Program-made: the position numbers and the translations under genes | Shown here: piece after piece, positions 1 to 8,799 of the stretch | Layout of the letters: every line of letters begins with the position of its first letter | Numbering within the stretch: position 1 is the first letter of the stretch | NCBI GenBank assembly: GCA_047621345.1 | Contig: JBLHLW010000002.1 | Location: 54,936-118,935, forward strand | Direction of reading: 5' to 3' | Source of the DNA: Actimicrobium sp047621345 | Lineage (GTDB): Bacteria > Pseudomonadota > Gammaproteobacteria > Burkholderiales > Burkholderiaceae_D | Length of the DNA stretch: 64,000 nt | Notes under the pieces: generated by a model | Database searches by the model: none | What the model saw: the letters and a program-made list of their open reading frames with translations, nothing else | What the model was told of the DNA's origin: nothing

Positions 1-2123
1 TTGGCATCGGATTCGCCGATTTCTGCGGCTACTCGCGCCAGCACACCGCGCTCGTTGGTGATCAGAACAATCACTCGACAATCGAATCGGCGGTTCAGGT
101 CGCTGCCCCAAACCACGTCAATCCAGCGCTCCGGTTCCTTGTCGCGGCTGCGCCTGGCGACATCGCATTCCTGACTGTGTACGACCAGACCTTGATCTCG
201 TTTGAGATGACCGGTGATCTTGTCGCCCGGTATTGGCAGGCAGCATTGCGCCAGTTGTACCGCGACGCCGTCGCTTCCGTAAATAATCACGGGATCGAGT
301 TTGGTGTCGATGTCTTCGTTATTGCCAGCGATGCGTGCCTGCAGTGGCTGTCCCATCGAGTCATTAAGGCCCATGATGTGGCGCGCCACCAGCGCGGCCA
401 TGCGCTTGCCGATGCCAATGTCGGCATACAGTTCGTCCAGCGAACGCGCGCTGGATTCGTTGAGCAGTCGTTCCATCGTCGGCTCGGGGATGATCGAGTC
501 GAGATTGAGTGCGGCCAGTGCTTGGCCTAGCAACAGTGCACCGAGCTCCACCGATTCAGACAGGTTGATGGTGCGCAGGTGATGCCGGATCGCCGACCGA
601 GCTTTGCCAGTGCGCACAAAGGTGAGCCAGGTTGGACTAGGGCGCGAACTCGCCGACGTGATGATCTCGACGATATCGCCGTTACGCAATTCGGTACGCA
701 GCGGTGCATGTTCGTGATTGATGCGCGTGGCAACGGTTTGGTCGCCGACGTCGGTATGGATCGAATAGGCAAAGTCGAGCGCAGTGGCGCCGCGTGGCAA
801 CGCAATAATTTTTGATTTTGGCGTGAAGACATAGACCGAATCCGGGAACAGATCGACTTTCACGTGCTCGAGGAATTCTGCCGAATCACCGGTTTGTTTC
901 TGAATGTCGAGCAGCGACTGCAGCCAGGCATGCGTGCGTTGTTGCAGATCAGTCAGATTGTTTTCATCATCCTTGTAGAGCCAGTGCGCGGCGACACCGG
1001 ATTCGGCGACGCGGTTCATTTCCTGTGTGCGGATCTGGAACTCTACCGGTGTGCCATACGGGCCAATGAGTGTTGTATGCAGTGACTGGTAGCCATTGAG
1101 TTTCGGAATGGCGATGTAGTCCTTGAACTTGCCAGGCATCGGTTTGTACAACGCATGCAGGGTTCCGAGCGCGACGTAGCAATGGGCGAAGTTATCGACG
1201 ACGATACGAAAGCCGTAGACATCAAGCACTTGCGAGAATGACAGATGCTTGCTGCGCATTTTGCGATAAATGCCGTACAGCGTTTTTTCGCGACCATAGA
1301 CCTGCGCTTGCATGTCGGCCGATAGCAGGGTGTTCTTGACCGACTCCATAATCTTGCTAACTACTTCGCGCCGGTTGCCACGTGCCGCCTTGACGGCCTT
1401 GGCCAGCGTCTTGTAGCGCAGGGGGTGCAGATGCGAAAACGACAGATCCTGTAATTCCCGATAAATATTGTTCAGACCGAGCCGGTGCGCGATTGGCACA
1501 TAGACTTCCATCGTCTCGCCCGCGATGCGACGCTTTTTCTCGGCCTTCATCGAGCCTAGCGTGCGCATGTTGTGCAGGCGGTCCGCCAGTTTGATCAGGA
1601 TGACGCGCACGTCACGTGCCATCGCCAGCAACATTTTGCGGAAATTTTCTGCCTGTGCTTCTACCTGACTCTGAAATTCGATTTTTTCCAGCTTCGACAG
1701 CCCGTCGACTAGCGCGGCAACTGGTGCGCCGAAACGCTCGATCAGTTCTTCTTTTTTGACATCCTGATCTTCCATCACGTCATGCAGCAGTGCTGCCATG
1801 ATCGCTTGCGCATCGAGTTTCCAGTCGGCGCAAATTTCGGCCACGGCGATCGGGTGCGAGATGTACGGTTCCCCCGATACACGCATTTGACCCAGATGCA
1901 TTTCGTCCGAAAAGCGGTACGCTTCCTTGACTTTTTTCAGGTCTGACGCGGAGAGGTATTCGGAGAGTTTGGCGTTGAGCTGGCTGACCGAGGCAACGCC
2001 GGGTGTAACCGGTGTACCAGGATCGGGAGAGAAAAACGCGCCCGGCGTTTTTGGCGCCAGGCGCTCAGGCGCAGTGCGACTAGTTAAAGCCGAAATCAGG
2101 GAATCTGCAGGAGTCAGGTTCAT
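1..2123 (-). CDS. spoT: Bifunctional (p)ppGpp synthetase/hydrolase SpoT (3' end cut by window)
   Basis: RelA/SpoT homologue that makes and degrades (p)ppGpp in the stringent response. My translation from ATG at 2123 shows an N-terminal HD hydrolase domain with an intact His-Asp pair (HDVMED, about residues 114-119). A synthetase domain follows (GREKTLYGIYRKM, then DVYGFRIVV), then a TGS domain (VYVFTPKSKIIALPRGATALDFA) and the start of the C-terminal regulatory part. The intact HD motif argues for a bifunctional SpoT-type enzyme; RelA has a degenerate one. The reading frame runs off position 1, so the final ACT domain is missing from the window. It lies 49 bp after rpoZ and probably shares its transcript with gmk and rpoZ, an order common in proteobacteria. 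No strong Shine-Dalgarno precedes the chosen start, so the exact N terminus is uncertain. Confidence 0.95.
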   Translation of the reverse strand, partial: MNLTPADSLISALTSRTAPERLAPKTPGAFFSPDPGTPVTPGVASVSQLNAKLSEYLSASDLKKVKEAYRFSDEMHLGQMRVSGEPYISHPIAVAEICADWKLDAQAIMAALLHDVMEDQDVKKEELIERFGAPVAALVDGLSKLEKIEFQSQVEAQAENFRKMLLAMARDVRVILIKLADRLHNMRTLGSMKAEKKRRIAGETMEVYVPIAHRLGLNNIYRELQDLSFSHLHPLRYKTLAKAVKAARGNRREVVSKIMESVKNTLLSADMQAQVYGREKTLYGIYRKMRSKHLSFSQVLDVYGFRIVVDNFAHCYVALGTLHALYKPMPGKFKDYIAIPKLNGYQSLHTTLIGPYGTPVEFQIRTQEMNRVAESGVAAHWLYKDDENNLTDLQQRTHAWLQSLLDIQKQTGDSAEFLEHVKVDLFPDSVYVFTPKSKIIALPRGATALDFAYSIHTDVGDQTVATRINHEHAPLRTELRNGDIVEIITSASSRPSPTWLTFVRTGKARSAIRHHLRTINLSESVELGALLLGQALAALNLDSIIPEPTMERLLNESSARSLDELYADIGIGKRMAALVARHIMGLNDSMGQPLQARIAGNNEDIDTKLDPVIIYGSDGVAVQLAQCCLPIPGDKITGHLKRDQGLVVHSQECDVARRSRDKEPERWIDVVWGSDLNRRFDCRVIVLITNERGVLARVAAEIGESDA

Positions 2124-2172
2124 GCCGGTTGGTTCGCTGCGCCAGTGTCATTTGAGTTACGGGAGATGTCGG

Positions 2173-2376
2173 TCAGCTTGGGACTTTCTTGAGCATTTCG
2201 ATACCCACTTTTCCTGCGGCAATTTCACGCAAGGCAATGACGGTAGGCTTGTCCTTGGCGTCGACTTTAGGTGTGTGACCTTGCAGCAGTTGTCGCGCGC
2301 GATAGGTTGCAGCGAGGGTGAGTTGGAAACGATTCGGTATGTATCTGGTGCAGTCTTCGATGGTGATGCGGGCCAT
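2173..2376 (-). CDS. rpoZ: DNA-directed RNA polymerase omega subunit
   Basis: 67-residue omega subunit, which helps assemble RNA polymerase by chaperoning beta-prime and mediates part of the ppGpp response. The protein begins MARITIEDC and continues with the conserved NRFQLTLAATYRARQL helix and the KPTVIALREIAAGKVG segment diagnostic of RpoZ. The length is typical for betaproteobacteria. It sits 33 bp downstream of gmk and 49 bp upstream of spoT on the same strand, the classical gmk-rpoZ-spoT order. No odd features are seen. Confidence 0.97.
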   Translation of the reverse strand: MARITIEDCTRYIPNRFQLTLAATYRARQLLQGHTPKVDAKDKPTVIALREIAAGKVGIEMLKKVPS

Positions 2377-2409
2377 AAGGTGCTCCTGAAATTGCAGTGT
2401 TATGCAGTA

Positions 2410-3054
2410 TTAACGTGATACGGCGTGAATGCCCAGTTGGGCAAATAGAGATGTGTTGCGTGCGGCTTGTTGCGAGAACCTGCAGCGTGTCGCTTGAACT
2501 ATTGCGGCAAGGTCTGATAGCGCGCGGGCAAAGTCTTGATTGATAATAACATACTCAAACTCGCCGGCATGCGCGATCTCGCCGCCTGCGGCGAGTAGTC
2601 GGCGGGTAATAATGTGCGGCTCGTCCTGACCGCGCTTTTTAAGACGCTCTTCCAATGCATCAATCGATGGGGGCAGAATAAAGATGCCGACACCATACGG
2701 AAATTGCTTCTTGACCTGTTGCGCGCCTTGCCAGTCGATTTCCAGCAGCACATCGGTGCCTGATCGTATCTGGTCGGCAATCATTACGCGCGAGGTGCCG
2801 TAGTAGTTGCCATGCACTTCGGCCGATTCGAGAAACTCACCGGCATCGCGTCGCTTCAGGAAATCCTCGGTCGTCGTGAAGTAATACTCGCGCCCGTGTT
2901 GTTCGCCGGGGCGAGGTGCACGGGTGGTGTAAGAGATCGATAGTTTCAACTCCGGCTCCTGCGCCAGCAGGGCATTGACCAGCGTTGATTTGCCGGCACC
3001 AGAAGGTGCGACTACCATGAACAGGCTGCCGGCGGAGGTATTGTCGTCGTGCAT
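2410..3054 (-). CDS. gmk: Guanylate kinase
   Basis: Guanylate kinase (GMP + ATP to GDP + ADP), 214 residues, essential for guanine nucleotide supply and so linked to ppGpp metabolism downstream. The P-loop PSGAGKST lies near residues 18-25. The GMP-binding region SISYTTRAPRPGEQHGREYYF and the conserved FLESAEVHGNYYGTS follow, then the lid segment LKKRGQDE. Length matches the family, with a slightly longer C-terminal tail. It starts 136 bp after yicC and precedes rpoZ in the same orientation. Confidence 0.97.
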   Translation of the reverse strand: MHDDNTSAGSLFMVVAPSGAGKSTLVNALLAQEPELKLSISYTTRAPRPGEQHGREYYFTTTEDFLKRRDAGEFLESAEVHGNYYGTSRVMIADQIRSGTDVLLEIDWQGAQQVKKQFPYGVGIFILPPSIDALEERLKKRGQDEPHIITRRLLAAGGEIAHAGEFEYVIINQDFARALSDLAAIVQATRCRFSQQAARNTSLFAQLGIHAVSR

Positions 3055-3190
3055 AGGATGAGTCCCGGAAGTGAAGCAGTCGTACCCATGGCGGGCGCGA
3101 CATTGTGAAAAAAAACGGTAGCTTCAGGCTACACGATATGAGCTGGGAAGGCAGTCATTCCTGCCATCACACGCTTCTAAGTGGCAATAA

Positions 3191-4102
3191 TTACTCGAGA
3201 TTCTGGACCTGCTCGCGCATCTGATCGATTAACAGCTTGAGCTCCATGGCGGCATCTGCCAATTCTTTGAGTGCCGCTTTCGAGCCGACCGTATTGGCTT
3301 CGCGGTTGAGTTCCTGCATCATGAAGTCGAGTCGCTTGCCGACTTGCCCGCCTTTTTTTAGAATATGCCGAGTTTCATCAAGGTGGGCTGCGAGGCGCGA
3401 GAGCTCTTCGGCGACATCGATACGAATACCGTACAGCGTCACTTCCTGACGAATCCGCTCGATGACCTCATCGCGCGACAAATTAGCGGTGGCACCCGGT
3501 TGTTGTAGCGCTAGTCCAAGTGCTTCTTCGAGGCGTTCGACGGACTTCTGCTGAAACTGTGCAATGACCTGTGGGATCAGTGGCGTGATGCGCTTGACAA
3601 TCTCGTCCATCGCAGTAATGCGCGTCACTAGCGTGGCCGCCAGTGCGGCACCTTCGCGTTCGCGCGATTCGATGAAGGCGGCCAGTGCACTCGTCATCGA
3701 TAGGGCGGCATCGGCTTGCAAGGTGTCTTGGCCGAGTTCGGCGTCTTCGATCATGCCCGGCCAGCGCAACAGCTCGCCGACCGACAAAGGTGTGGCCGAA
3801 GAGACTTGCGAACGGACTTCTGCTTGCAGAAGTGCGAGTGACTTGAGTAGTCCGGTGTTGATCCGTTGCGCTGCACCGGTGGCCGCCTTGCGGCCGAAGC
3901 TGACCCGGCATTCCACTTTGCCGCGCGTTACGCGGCCCATGATGGCTTCGCGCAACATCGGTTCCAGCGCTCGCAGGTCATCGTTGATGCGAAACTGCAG
4001 GTCGAGGAAGCGGGAGTTGACGCTCTTGATTTCGATGGTCAGAGTGCCACCGGAGGTTTCGTGGGTGACGACGGCGTAGCCGGTCATGCTGCTGATAGCC
4101 AA
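3191..4102 (-). CDS. yicC: YicC family endoribonuclease-like protein
   Basis: 303-residue YicC/YloC family protein. Members are stress-linked proteins, and E. coli YicC has been described as an endoribonuclease. The N terminus SSMTGYAVVTHE and the IEIKSVNSRFLDLQFR segment match the YicC N-terminal domain. The C-terminal GKRLDFMMQELNREANTVGSK motif is the family hallmark. The chosen start at 4102 is a TTG codon with an AGGA-type ribosome site just upstream. An internal ATG at 4087 would remove the conserved first residues. It heads the minus-strand group yicC-gmk-rpoZ-spoT and diverges from the kinase gene at 4230. Confidence 0.93.
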   Translation of the reverse strand: MAISSMTGYAVVTHETSGGTLTIEIKSVNSRFLDLQFRINDDLRALEPMLREAIMGRVTRGKVECRVSFGRKAATGAAQRINTGLLKSLALLQAEVRSQVSSATPLSVGELLRWPGMIEDAELGQDTLQADAALSMTSALAAFIESREREGAALAATLVTRITAMDEIVKRITPLIPQVIAQFQQKSVERLEEALGLALQQPGATANLSRDEVIERIRQEVTLYGIRIDVAEELSRLAAHLDETRHILKKGGQVGKRLDFMMQELNREANTVGSKAALKELADAAMELKLLIDQMREQVQNLE

Positions 4103-4229
4103 ATTGAGTCCTCGGTTGTACTTTACAAATCAGGGATAAGTCCACACAATCCATTGAACTAGATAGCGGTCCAGCGGCTTGCTGGCTGCGGTTTTTGCTG
4201 CGGTCCGGCCAACCCGGTTTTAGGAAAAC

Positions 4230-5201
4230 ATGGCAGCACAAAACAACGCACCTTTGCCTGATGGACTAGAGATCTCCGGATATCGCATTGTAAAGAAGAT
4301 CGCTTCCGGCGGGTTCAGTATCGTCTATCTTGCCTATGATGAAGATGGTAATGCCGTCGCCATCAAGGAGTATCTGCCGTCTTCGCTGGCGCTGCGCGAA
4401 GCGGGCGAACTGGCACCAACCATCTCCCCGGAAAACTTGCCGATTTTTCGTATCGGGCTTAAATGCTTCTTTGAGGAAGGACGCGCGCTGGCGCGAATAT
4501 CGCATCCGAATGTGGTCAGCGTAGTCAATTTCTTTCGCGCGAATGATACGGTTTATATGGTCATGGCCTATGAGTCCGGACGCTCGCTGCAGGACCATAT
4601 CCTGCGCCGGCGTGATAAAGGTGAAAAGCCGCTGGTCTCGGAGCGCTTCATCCGCAAGATGTTCAGCCAGGTCATGAACGGTCTGCGTGAAGTCCACACC
4701 AATAAACTGTTGCACCTCGATCTCAAGCCGGCCAATATTTATTTGCGCGTCGATGGCACGCCTATCCTGCTCGATTTTGGCGCAGCGCGGCAGACTTTGA
4801 AGGCAGATATGCCGAAGCTGTATCCGATGTATACGCCTGGTTTTGCACCACTCGAACTGTATTCAAGAAGCGGTAATCTTGGTCCGTGGACCGATATTTA
4901 CAGCATCGGTGCATCGATATTCGCATGCATGGTCGGCGCGCCGCCGCAACCGGCTGACCAGCGCAAGCTCAATGACAAGATGGATGGCCATCTGCAAAAA
5001 CTTGAGGGCATTTACTCGTCAGACCTGATCCAGGTGATCCGCTGGAGCTTGATGATCGATCCGCTGGAGCGGCCGCAAAGTGTCTTTGCGTTACAAAAGG
5101 CGCTGCAGGAACCAGTACCAGAAAAACTTCCCGCCGGTAAATTTAGTGTCACGCTCGATCGGCTGAAAAGCCTGTTTGGCGGACACGGCCAATCCAATTG
5201 A
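4230..5201 (+). CDS. Serine/threonine protein kinase (Hanks type)
   Basis: 323-residue eukaryotic-like Ser/Thr kinase. The glycine-rich loop is ASGGFSIVY (about residues 25-33) and the ATP-binding lysine is in VAIKEY (Lys46). The catalytic loop HLDLKPANIY has Asp164, and DFG is at 182-184. The APE-like segment reads FAPLELY and is followed by WTDIYSIGA. The catalytic loop has HLD rather than HRD, so this is a non-RD kinase. No transmembrane segment or sensor domain is visible, so it is probably cytoplasmic. A PP2C phosphatase begins 45 bp downstream, forming a kinase/phosphatase pair ahead of rph-rdgB-hemW. The substrate is unknown. It diverges from yicC across 127 bp. Confidence 0.92.
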   Translation: MAAQNNAPLPDGLEISGYRIVKKIASGGFSIVYLAYDEDGNAVAIKEYLPSSLALREAGELAPTISPENLPIFRIGLKCFFEEGRALARISHPNVVSVVNFFRANDTVYMVMAYESGRSLQDHILRRRDKGEKPLVSERFIRKMFSQVMNGLREVHTNKLLHLDLKPANIYLRVDGTPILLDFGAARQTLKADMPKLYPMYTPGFAPLELYSRSGNLGPWTDIYSIGASIFACMVGAPPQPADQRKLNDKMDGHLQKLEGIYSSDLIQVIRWSLMIDPLERPQSVFALQKALQEPVPEKLPAGKFSVTLDRLKSLFGGHGQSN

Positions 5202-5246
5202 ACCGGATCCTTTGATACCTGACTTTCATTTTTTAGCGAGCTAACG

Positions 5247-6176
5247 ATGCGATTCTCCGTCTATCAGGAAAGCAAAATTGGTGGCCGCAAGGTGAACCAA
5301 GACCGCATGGGCTACAGCTATACGCGCGACGCTTTGCTCTTGTTGCTCGCCGATGGCATGGGTGGCCACCTGCATGGCGAAGTCGCAGCGACCATTACGA
5401 TGCAGGCGATCGATGCGCTCTTTCAGCAGTTGGCTGATCCTTACATCAAAAAGCCTGAGCGCTTCCTCGAAGACAGTTTCTTTGCAGCGCACCGCGAAAT
5501 CCATCGCTACCGTGTTGCCAACGGCATGTTGGAAACACCGCGTACGACGGTCGTTGCGTGTCTGATCCAGCACAACACCGCGTACTGGGCGCACTGTGGC
5601 GATTCGCGGTTGTACTGGATGCGCGATGGCCACATTCTGGCGCGTACGCGTGACCATTCGCGGATCGAAACGCTGATTGCCCAAGGCCGTGCCGATCCGT
5701 CGGAACGGGCCACGCATCCCGATCGCAACAAGCTGTTCAATTGCCTCGGTGCACCCAACTTGCCCATCGTCGAAATTTCGCGGCGTGCCAGTCTGCAGGC
5801 GGGCGACGTCATTTTGCTGTGCTCCGACGGTTTGTGGGGGGCGTTGCCCGATAACGTGCTGGCGCAAAGCCTGCAAAACAAGACGATCGTGCGAGCCGTG
5901 CCGGAGTTGATCAGTAGCGCCACCAGCATCGCTGGCAAGAACAGCGATAATGTCACTGCTTTAGCGATGATGTGGGAAAGCGGCTCTGGTTTGGACGATC
6001 CAAACAGCATCACTACCAACATCTTGCCGCTTGGCGCCGTCACTACGACGATACAGTCGGTGGTGCCGTCTGTCGCTGGACCAGTCGACGGCTACGACGA
6101 GAGCGCAATAGAAAGAGCCATCGAAGAAATTCGTGGCGCCATTGAAAAATCACCACGCAGTACTCCCAAGAATTGA
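5247..6176 (+). CDS. PP2C-family protein serine/threonine phosphatase
   Basis: 309-residue metal-dependent (Mn/Mg) protein phosphatase. The PP2C metal-ligand motifs are present in order: NQDRMGY (Asp19), LADGMGG (Asp36), HCGDSRLY, TRDHS, LLCSDGLWG and NSDNVTALAM. The C-terminal 60 residues beyond the catalytic core are low in conserved motifs. It follows the kinase by 45 bp and precedes rph by 6 bp, so it is very likely co-transcribed and is expected to reverse phosphorylation by the upstream kinase. That pairing is inferred from position. Confidence 0.93.
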   Translation: MRFSVYQESKIGGRKVNQDRMGYSYTRDALLLLLADGMGGHLHGEVAATITMQAIDALFQQLADPYIKKPERFLEDSFFAAHREIHRYRVANGMLETPRTTVVACLIQHNTAYWAHCGDSRLYWMRDGHILARTRDHSRIETLIAQGRADPSERATHPDRNKLFNCLGAPNLPIVEISRRASLQAGDVILLCSDGLWGALPDNVLAQSLQNKTIVRAVPELISSATSIAGKNSDNVTALAMMWESGSGLDDPNSITTNILPLGAVTTTIQSVVPSVAGPVDGYDESAIERAIEEIRGAIEKSPRSTPKN

Positions 6177-6182
6177 GTCCCT

Positions 6183-6917
6183 ATGTCGTTTCCAGTCCGT
6201 CCCAGCGCTCGTAAGGCTGATGCATTGCGCCCTGTGCGCATCACGCGCCACTACACCAAACATGCTGAAGGTTCGGTCCTGATCGAATTCGGCGACACCA
6301 AAGTGATCTGCACCGCCAGCATCGAAGACAAGGTGCCCGGCTTTTTGAAGGGTAAAGGGCAGGGCTGGATGACGGCCGAATACGGCATGCTGCCGCGCTC
6401 AACCCACACGCGCATGGCGCGCGAAGCAGCCAAGGGGAAACAGTCCGGCCGGACCCAGGAAATCCAGCGCCTGATTGGCCGCTCACTGCGTGCTGCCTTC
6501 GATCTGTCGGCGTTTGGCGAGCGCACGTTGCACCTCGATTGCGACGTGATTCAGGCCGACGGCGGCACCCGTACTGCGTCGATTACCGGCGCGATGGTGG
6601 CTGCGCATGATGCGTTCTCGGCGCTGGTCGACGCCGGACTGCTCGAAGCGATTCCGCTCAAGCATTTCGTGGCGGCGATCTCCGTTGGCGTGTACCAAGG
6701 CTTGCCGGTACTCGATCTGGATTACGACGAAGACTCGACCTGTGACACCGACATGAATGTCGTCATGACCGATGCTGGTCACTTCATTGAAGTGCAGGGC
6801 ACCGCCGAAGGTGCCGCCTTTGACCGGGCCACCATGAACCAATTGCTGGACCTCGCTGATGGCGGTATCCGCGACCTGATCGCCTTGCAGCGTCGTGAAC
6901 TGGGCTTGCCCGTATGA
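6183..6917 (+). CDS. rph: Ribonuclease PH
   Basis: 244-residue phosphate-dependent 3'-to-5' exoribonuclease that trims tRNA 3' ends. Recognised by RPVRITRHYTKHAEGSVLIEFGDTKVIC at the N terminus, the substrate-binding segment MLPRSTHTRMARE, and LDCDVIQADGGTRTASITGA with the catalytic-region acidic residues. Full length for the family; E. coli K-12 lab strains often carry a truncated form, but this copy is intact. It overlaps rdgB by 4 bp (ATGA), indicating translational coupling. Confidence 0.98.
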   Translation: MSFPVRPSARKADALRPVRITRHYTKHAEGSVLIEFGDTKVICTASIEDKVPGFLKGKGQGWMTAEYGMLPRSTHTRMAREAAKGKQSGRTQEIQRLIGRSLRAAFDLSAFGERTLHLDCDVIQADGGTRTASITGAMVAAHDAFSALVDAGLLEAIPLKHFVAAISVGVYQGLPVLDLDYDEDSTCDTDMNVVMTDAGHFIEVQGTAEGAAFDRATMNQLLDLADGGIRDLIALQRRELGLPV

Positions 6918-7510
6918 CCGGCAAGGTGCGCAGCCAATTAGTCCTCGCCTCGAACAATATCGGCAAGTTAGCTGAGTTCGGTGCGCTGCTGGCAACGATC
7001 GGCTTCGATGTCCGTCCGCAAGGTGAATTCGCGGTCCCTGAAGCGGACGAGCCGTTCCATACCTTCGTCGAAAACGCGCTTGAAAAAGCCCGTCACGCGT
7101 CGCGCCTGACCGGCTTGCCCGCATTGGCTGACGACTCTGGCGTCTGTGTCAACGCACTCGACGGCCAGCCCGGCGTGCAATCGGCACGCTATGCCGGCGC
7201 GCCGAAATCGGATGTCCGCAACAGCGCAAAACTGATCGCCGATCTGCAAGCCCACGCCGATAAATCGGCCTACTACTATTGCGTACTGGTGTACGTGCGT
7301 CATGCCGATGATCCCCAACCGGTGATTGCGGATGGGCGTTGGAACGGTACGATCATTGACGTGCCGCGCGGCAGTAACGGCTTCGGTTACGACGCCCATT
7401 TCGAGGTCGATGGCCTCGGCAAGAGCGCCGCTGAACTCGGTGCTGCAGAAAAAAACCAGCTGTCGCACCGGGCTCAGGCGCTGCGCATGTTGCTCGCTAA
7501 ATTACGATGA
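6914..7510 (+). CDS. rdgB: RdgB/HAM1 family non-canonical purine NTP pyrophosphatase
   Basis: 198-residue house-cleaning nucleotide pyrophosphatase that hydrolyses dITP, XTP and dHAPTP to monophosphates, preventing mutagenic incorporation. The N-terminal LVLASNNIGKLAEF, FVENALEKARHAS, LPALADDSGVCVNALDGQPGVQSARYAG and PRGSNGFGYDAHF segments are the conserved ITPase motifs. It overlaps rph by 4 bp at its start and hemW by 4 bp at its end, the conserved rph-rdgB-hemW order of proteobacteria. Confidence 0.98.
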   Translation: MTGKVRSQLVLASNNIGKLAEFGALLATIGFDVRPQGEFAVPEADEPFHTFVENALEKARHASRLTGLPALADDSGVCVNALDGQPGVQSARYAGAPKSDVRNSAKLIADLQAHADKSAYYYCVLVYVRHADDPQPVIADGRWNGTIIDVPRGSNGFGYDAHFEVDGLGKSAAELGAAEKNQLSHRAQALRMLLAKLR

Positions 7511-8763
7511 TCCCGATTATTCCCCTTCAGCAGGCGCGCACTGCGGCCGTGCCGGTCGCCGATGCTGCAACGGCGGCCAATGCCTATCTGCGTCCCGGTA
7601 TCCTGAACCTGTCGGCACTGCCGCCACTGGCGCTGTACATCCACTTTCCGTGGTGTGTTAAAAAATGTCCGTACTGCGATTTCAATTCGCATGAGGTCGC
7701 CGGGCAATCGCAGTCCGGTTTTCCCGAAGAAGCCTACCTTGATGCCGTACGCGCCGATCTGGAAAGTGCACTGCCGCTGATTTGGGGACGCAAAATTTAC
7801 ACGATTTTCATCGGTGGCGGTACGCCCAGTCTGATGTCGGCGGCCGGACTCGATCGGCTGATGTCGGACGTGCGCACGCTGCTACCACTTGATGGCGCGG
7901 CCGAGATCACGATGGAAGCCAATCCGGGTACCTTCGAAGTCGAAAAATTTCGCAGCTTCCGGGCCAGCGGTATCAACCGGTTGTCGATCGGTATCCAGAG
8001 TTTTAATGGCACGCACTTGCGTGCGCTGGGTCGCATCCACGATCACGACGAAGCCCGTCGCGCAGTGGATATCGCGCAGTCGACCTTCGATAATTTCAAC
8101 CTTGATCTGATGTATGCGTTGCCGTCGCAAACGCTGGCCGAAGCAACGCTGGATATCCGCACCGCGCTCGGCTTTGCGCCACCGCATCTGTCGCTGTATC
8201 ACTTGACGATGGAACCGAACACGGTGTTTGCGAAGTTCCCGCCAGCGTTGCCCGATGATGACCTCAGTGCCGACATGCAGGACATGATCGCCGCCGAAAC
8301 CGGTGCTGCCGGTTACGGGCATTACGAAGTCTCTGCCTACGCACAGTCCGGTCGGCAGTCGCGCCACAATCTTAATTACTGGCAGTTCGGTGATTATCTC
8401 GGCATCGGTGCGGGTGCGCATTCGAAGCTGTCGTTCCCACACCGGATCATCCGTCAGGCCCGCTTCAAGCAGCCAAAATCGTACATGGAGAACATGGCGC
8501 GCGGCAGTGCGATTCAGGAAGAAAATGAGATCCCGCGTGGCGAACTCGGCTTCGAATTCATGCTCAACACGCTGCGCCTGACCAGTGGATTTGAGGTCAA
8601 TCTGTTTGCCGAGCGGACCGGGTTGGGACTCAACGCAATCGAGTCGGCCTTGCAGGCAGCTGAGGCCAAAGGTTTGCTGTTTCGCGATCACAAAACGATT
8701 CGACCGACGCTGCTCGGTCAGCGCTTCCTGAACGATTTGCAGCAAATGTTTCTTGCCGATTAG
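7507..8763 (+). CDS. hemW: Radical SAM heme chaperone HemW
   Basis: 418-residue radical SAM protein of the HemW (formerly YggW) type, thought to deliver heme to respiratory proteins. The radical SAM cluster motif is CVKKCPYC within HFPWCVKKCPYCDFNSHE, with the extra Cys-Asp-Phe typical of HemW/HemN. GGGTPSLM and EANPGTFE are SAM-binding motifs, and SIGIQSF follows. The N-terminal ~30 residues are longer than usual, but the ATG at 7507 is coupled to the rdgB stop (ATGA). It is the last gene of this plus-strand run. Confidence 0.96.
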   Translation: MIPIIPLQQARTAAVPVADAATAANAYLRPGILNLSALPPLALYIHFPWCVKKCPYCDFNSHEVAGQSQSGFPEEAYLDAVRADLESALPLIWGRKIYTIFIGGGTPSLMSAAGLDRLMSDVRTLLPLDGAAEITMEANPGTFEVEKFRSFRASGINRLSIGIQSFNGTHLRALGRIHDHDEARRAVDIAQSTFDNFNLDLMYALPSQTLAEATLDIRTALGFAPPHLSLYHLTMEPNTVFAKFPPALPDDDLSADMQDMIAAETGAAGYGHYEVSAYAQSGRQSRHNLNYWQFGDYLGIGAGAHSKLSFPHRIIRQARFKQPKSYMENMARGSAIQEENEIPRGELGFEFMLNTLRLTSGFEVNLFAERTGLGLNAIESALQAAEAKGLLFRDHKTIRPTLLGQRFLNDLQQMFLAD

Positions 8764-8799
8764 AGGTGTTGCGACGCGTCTGAAGTGTCGGGGGCCGTG

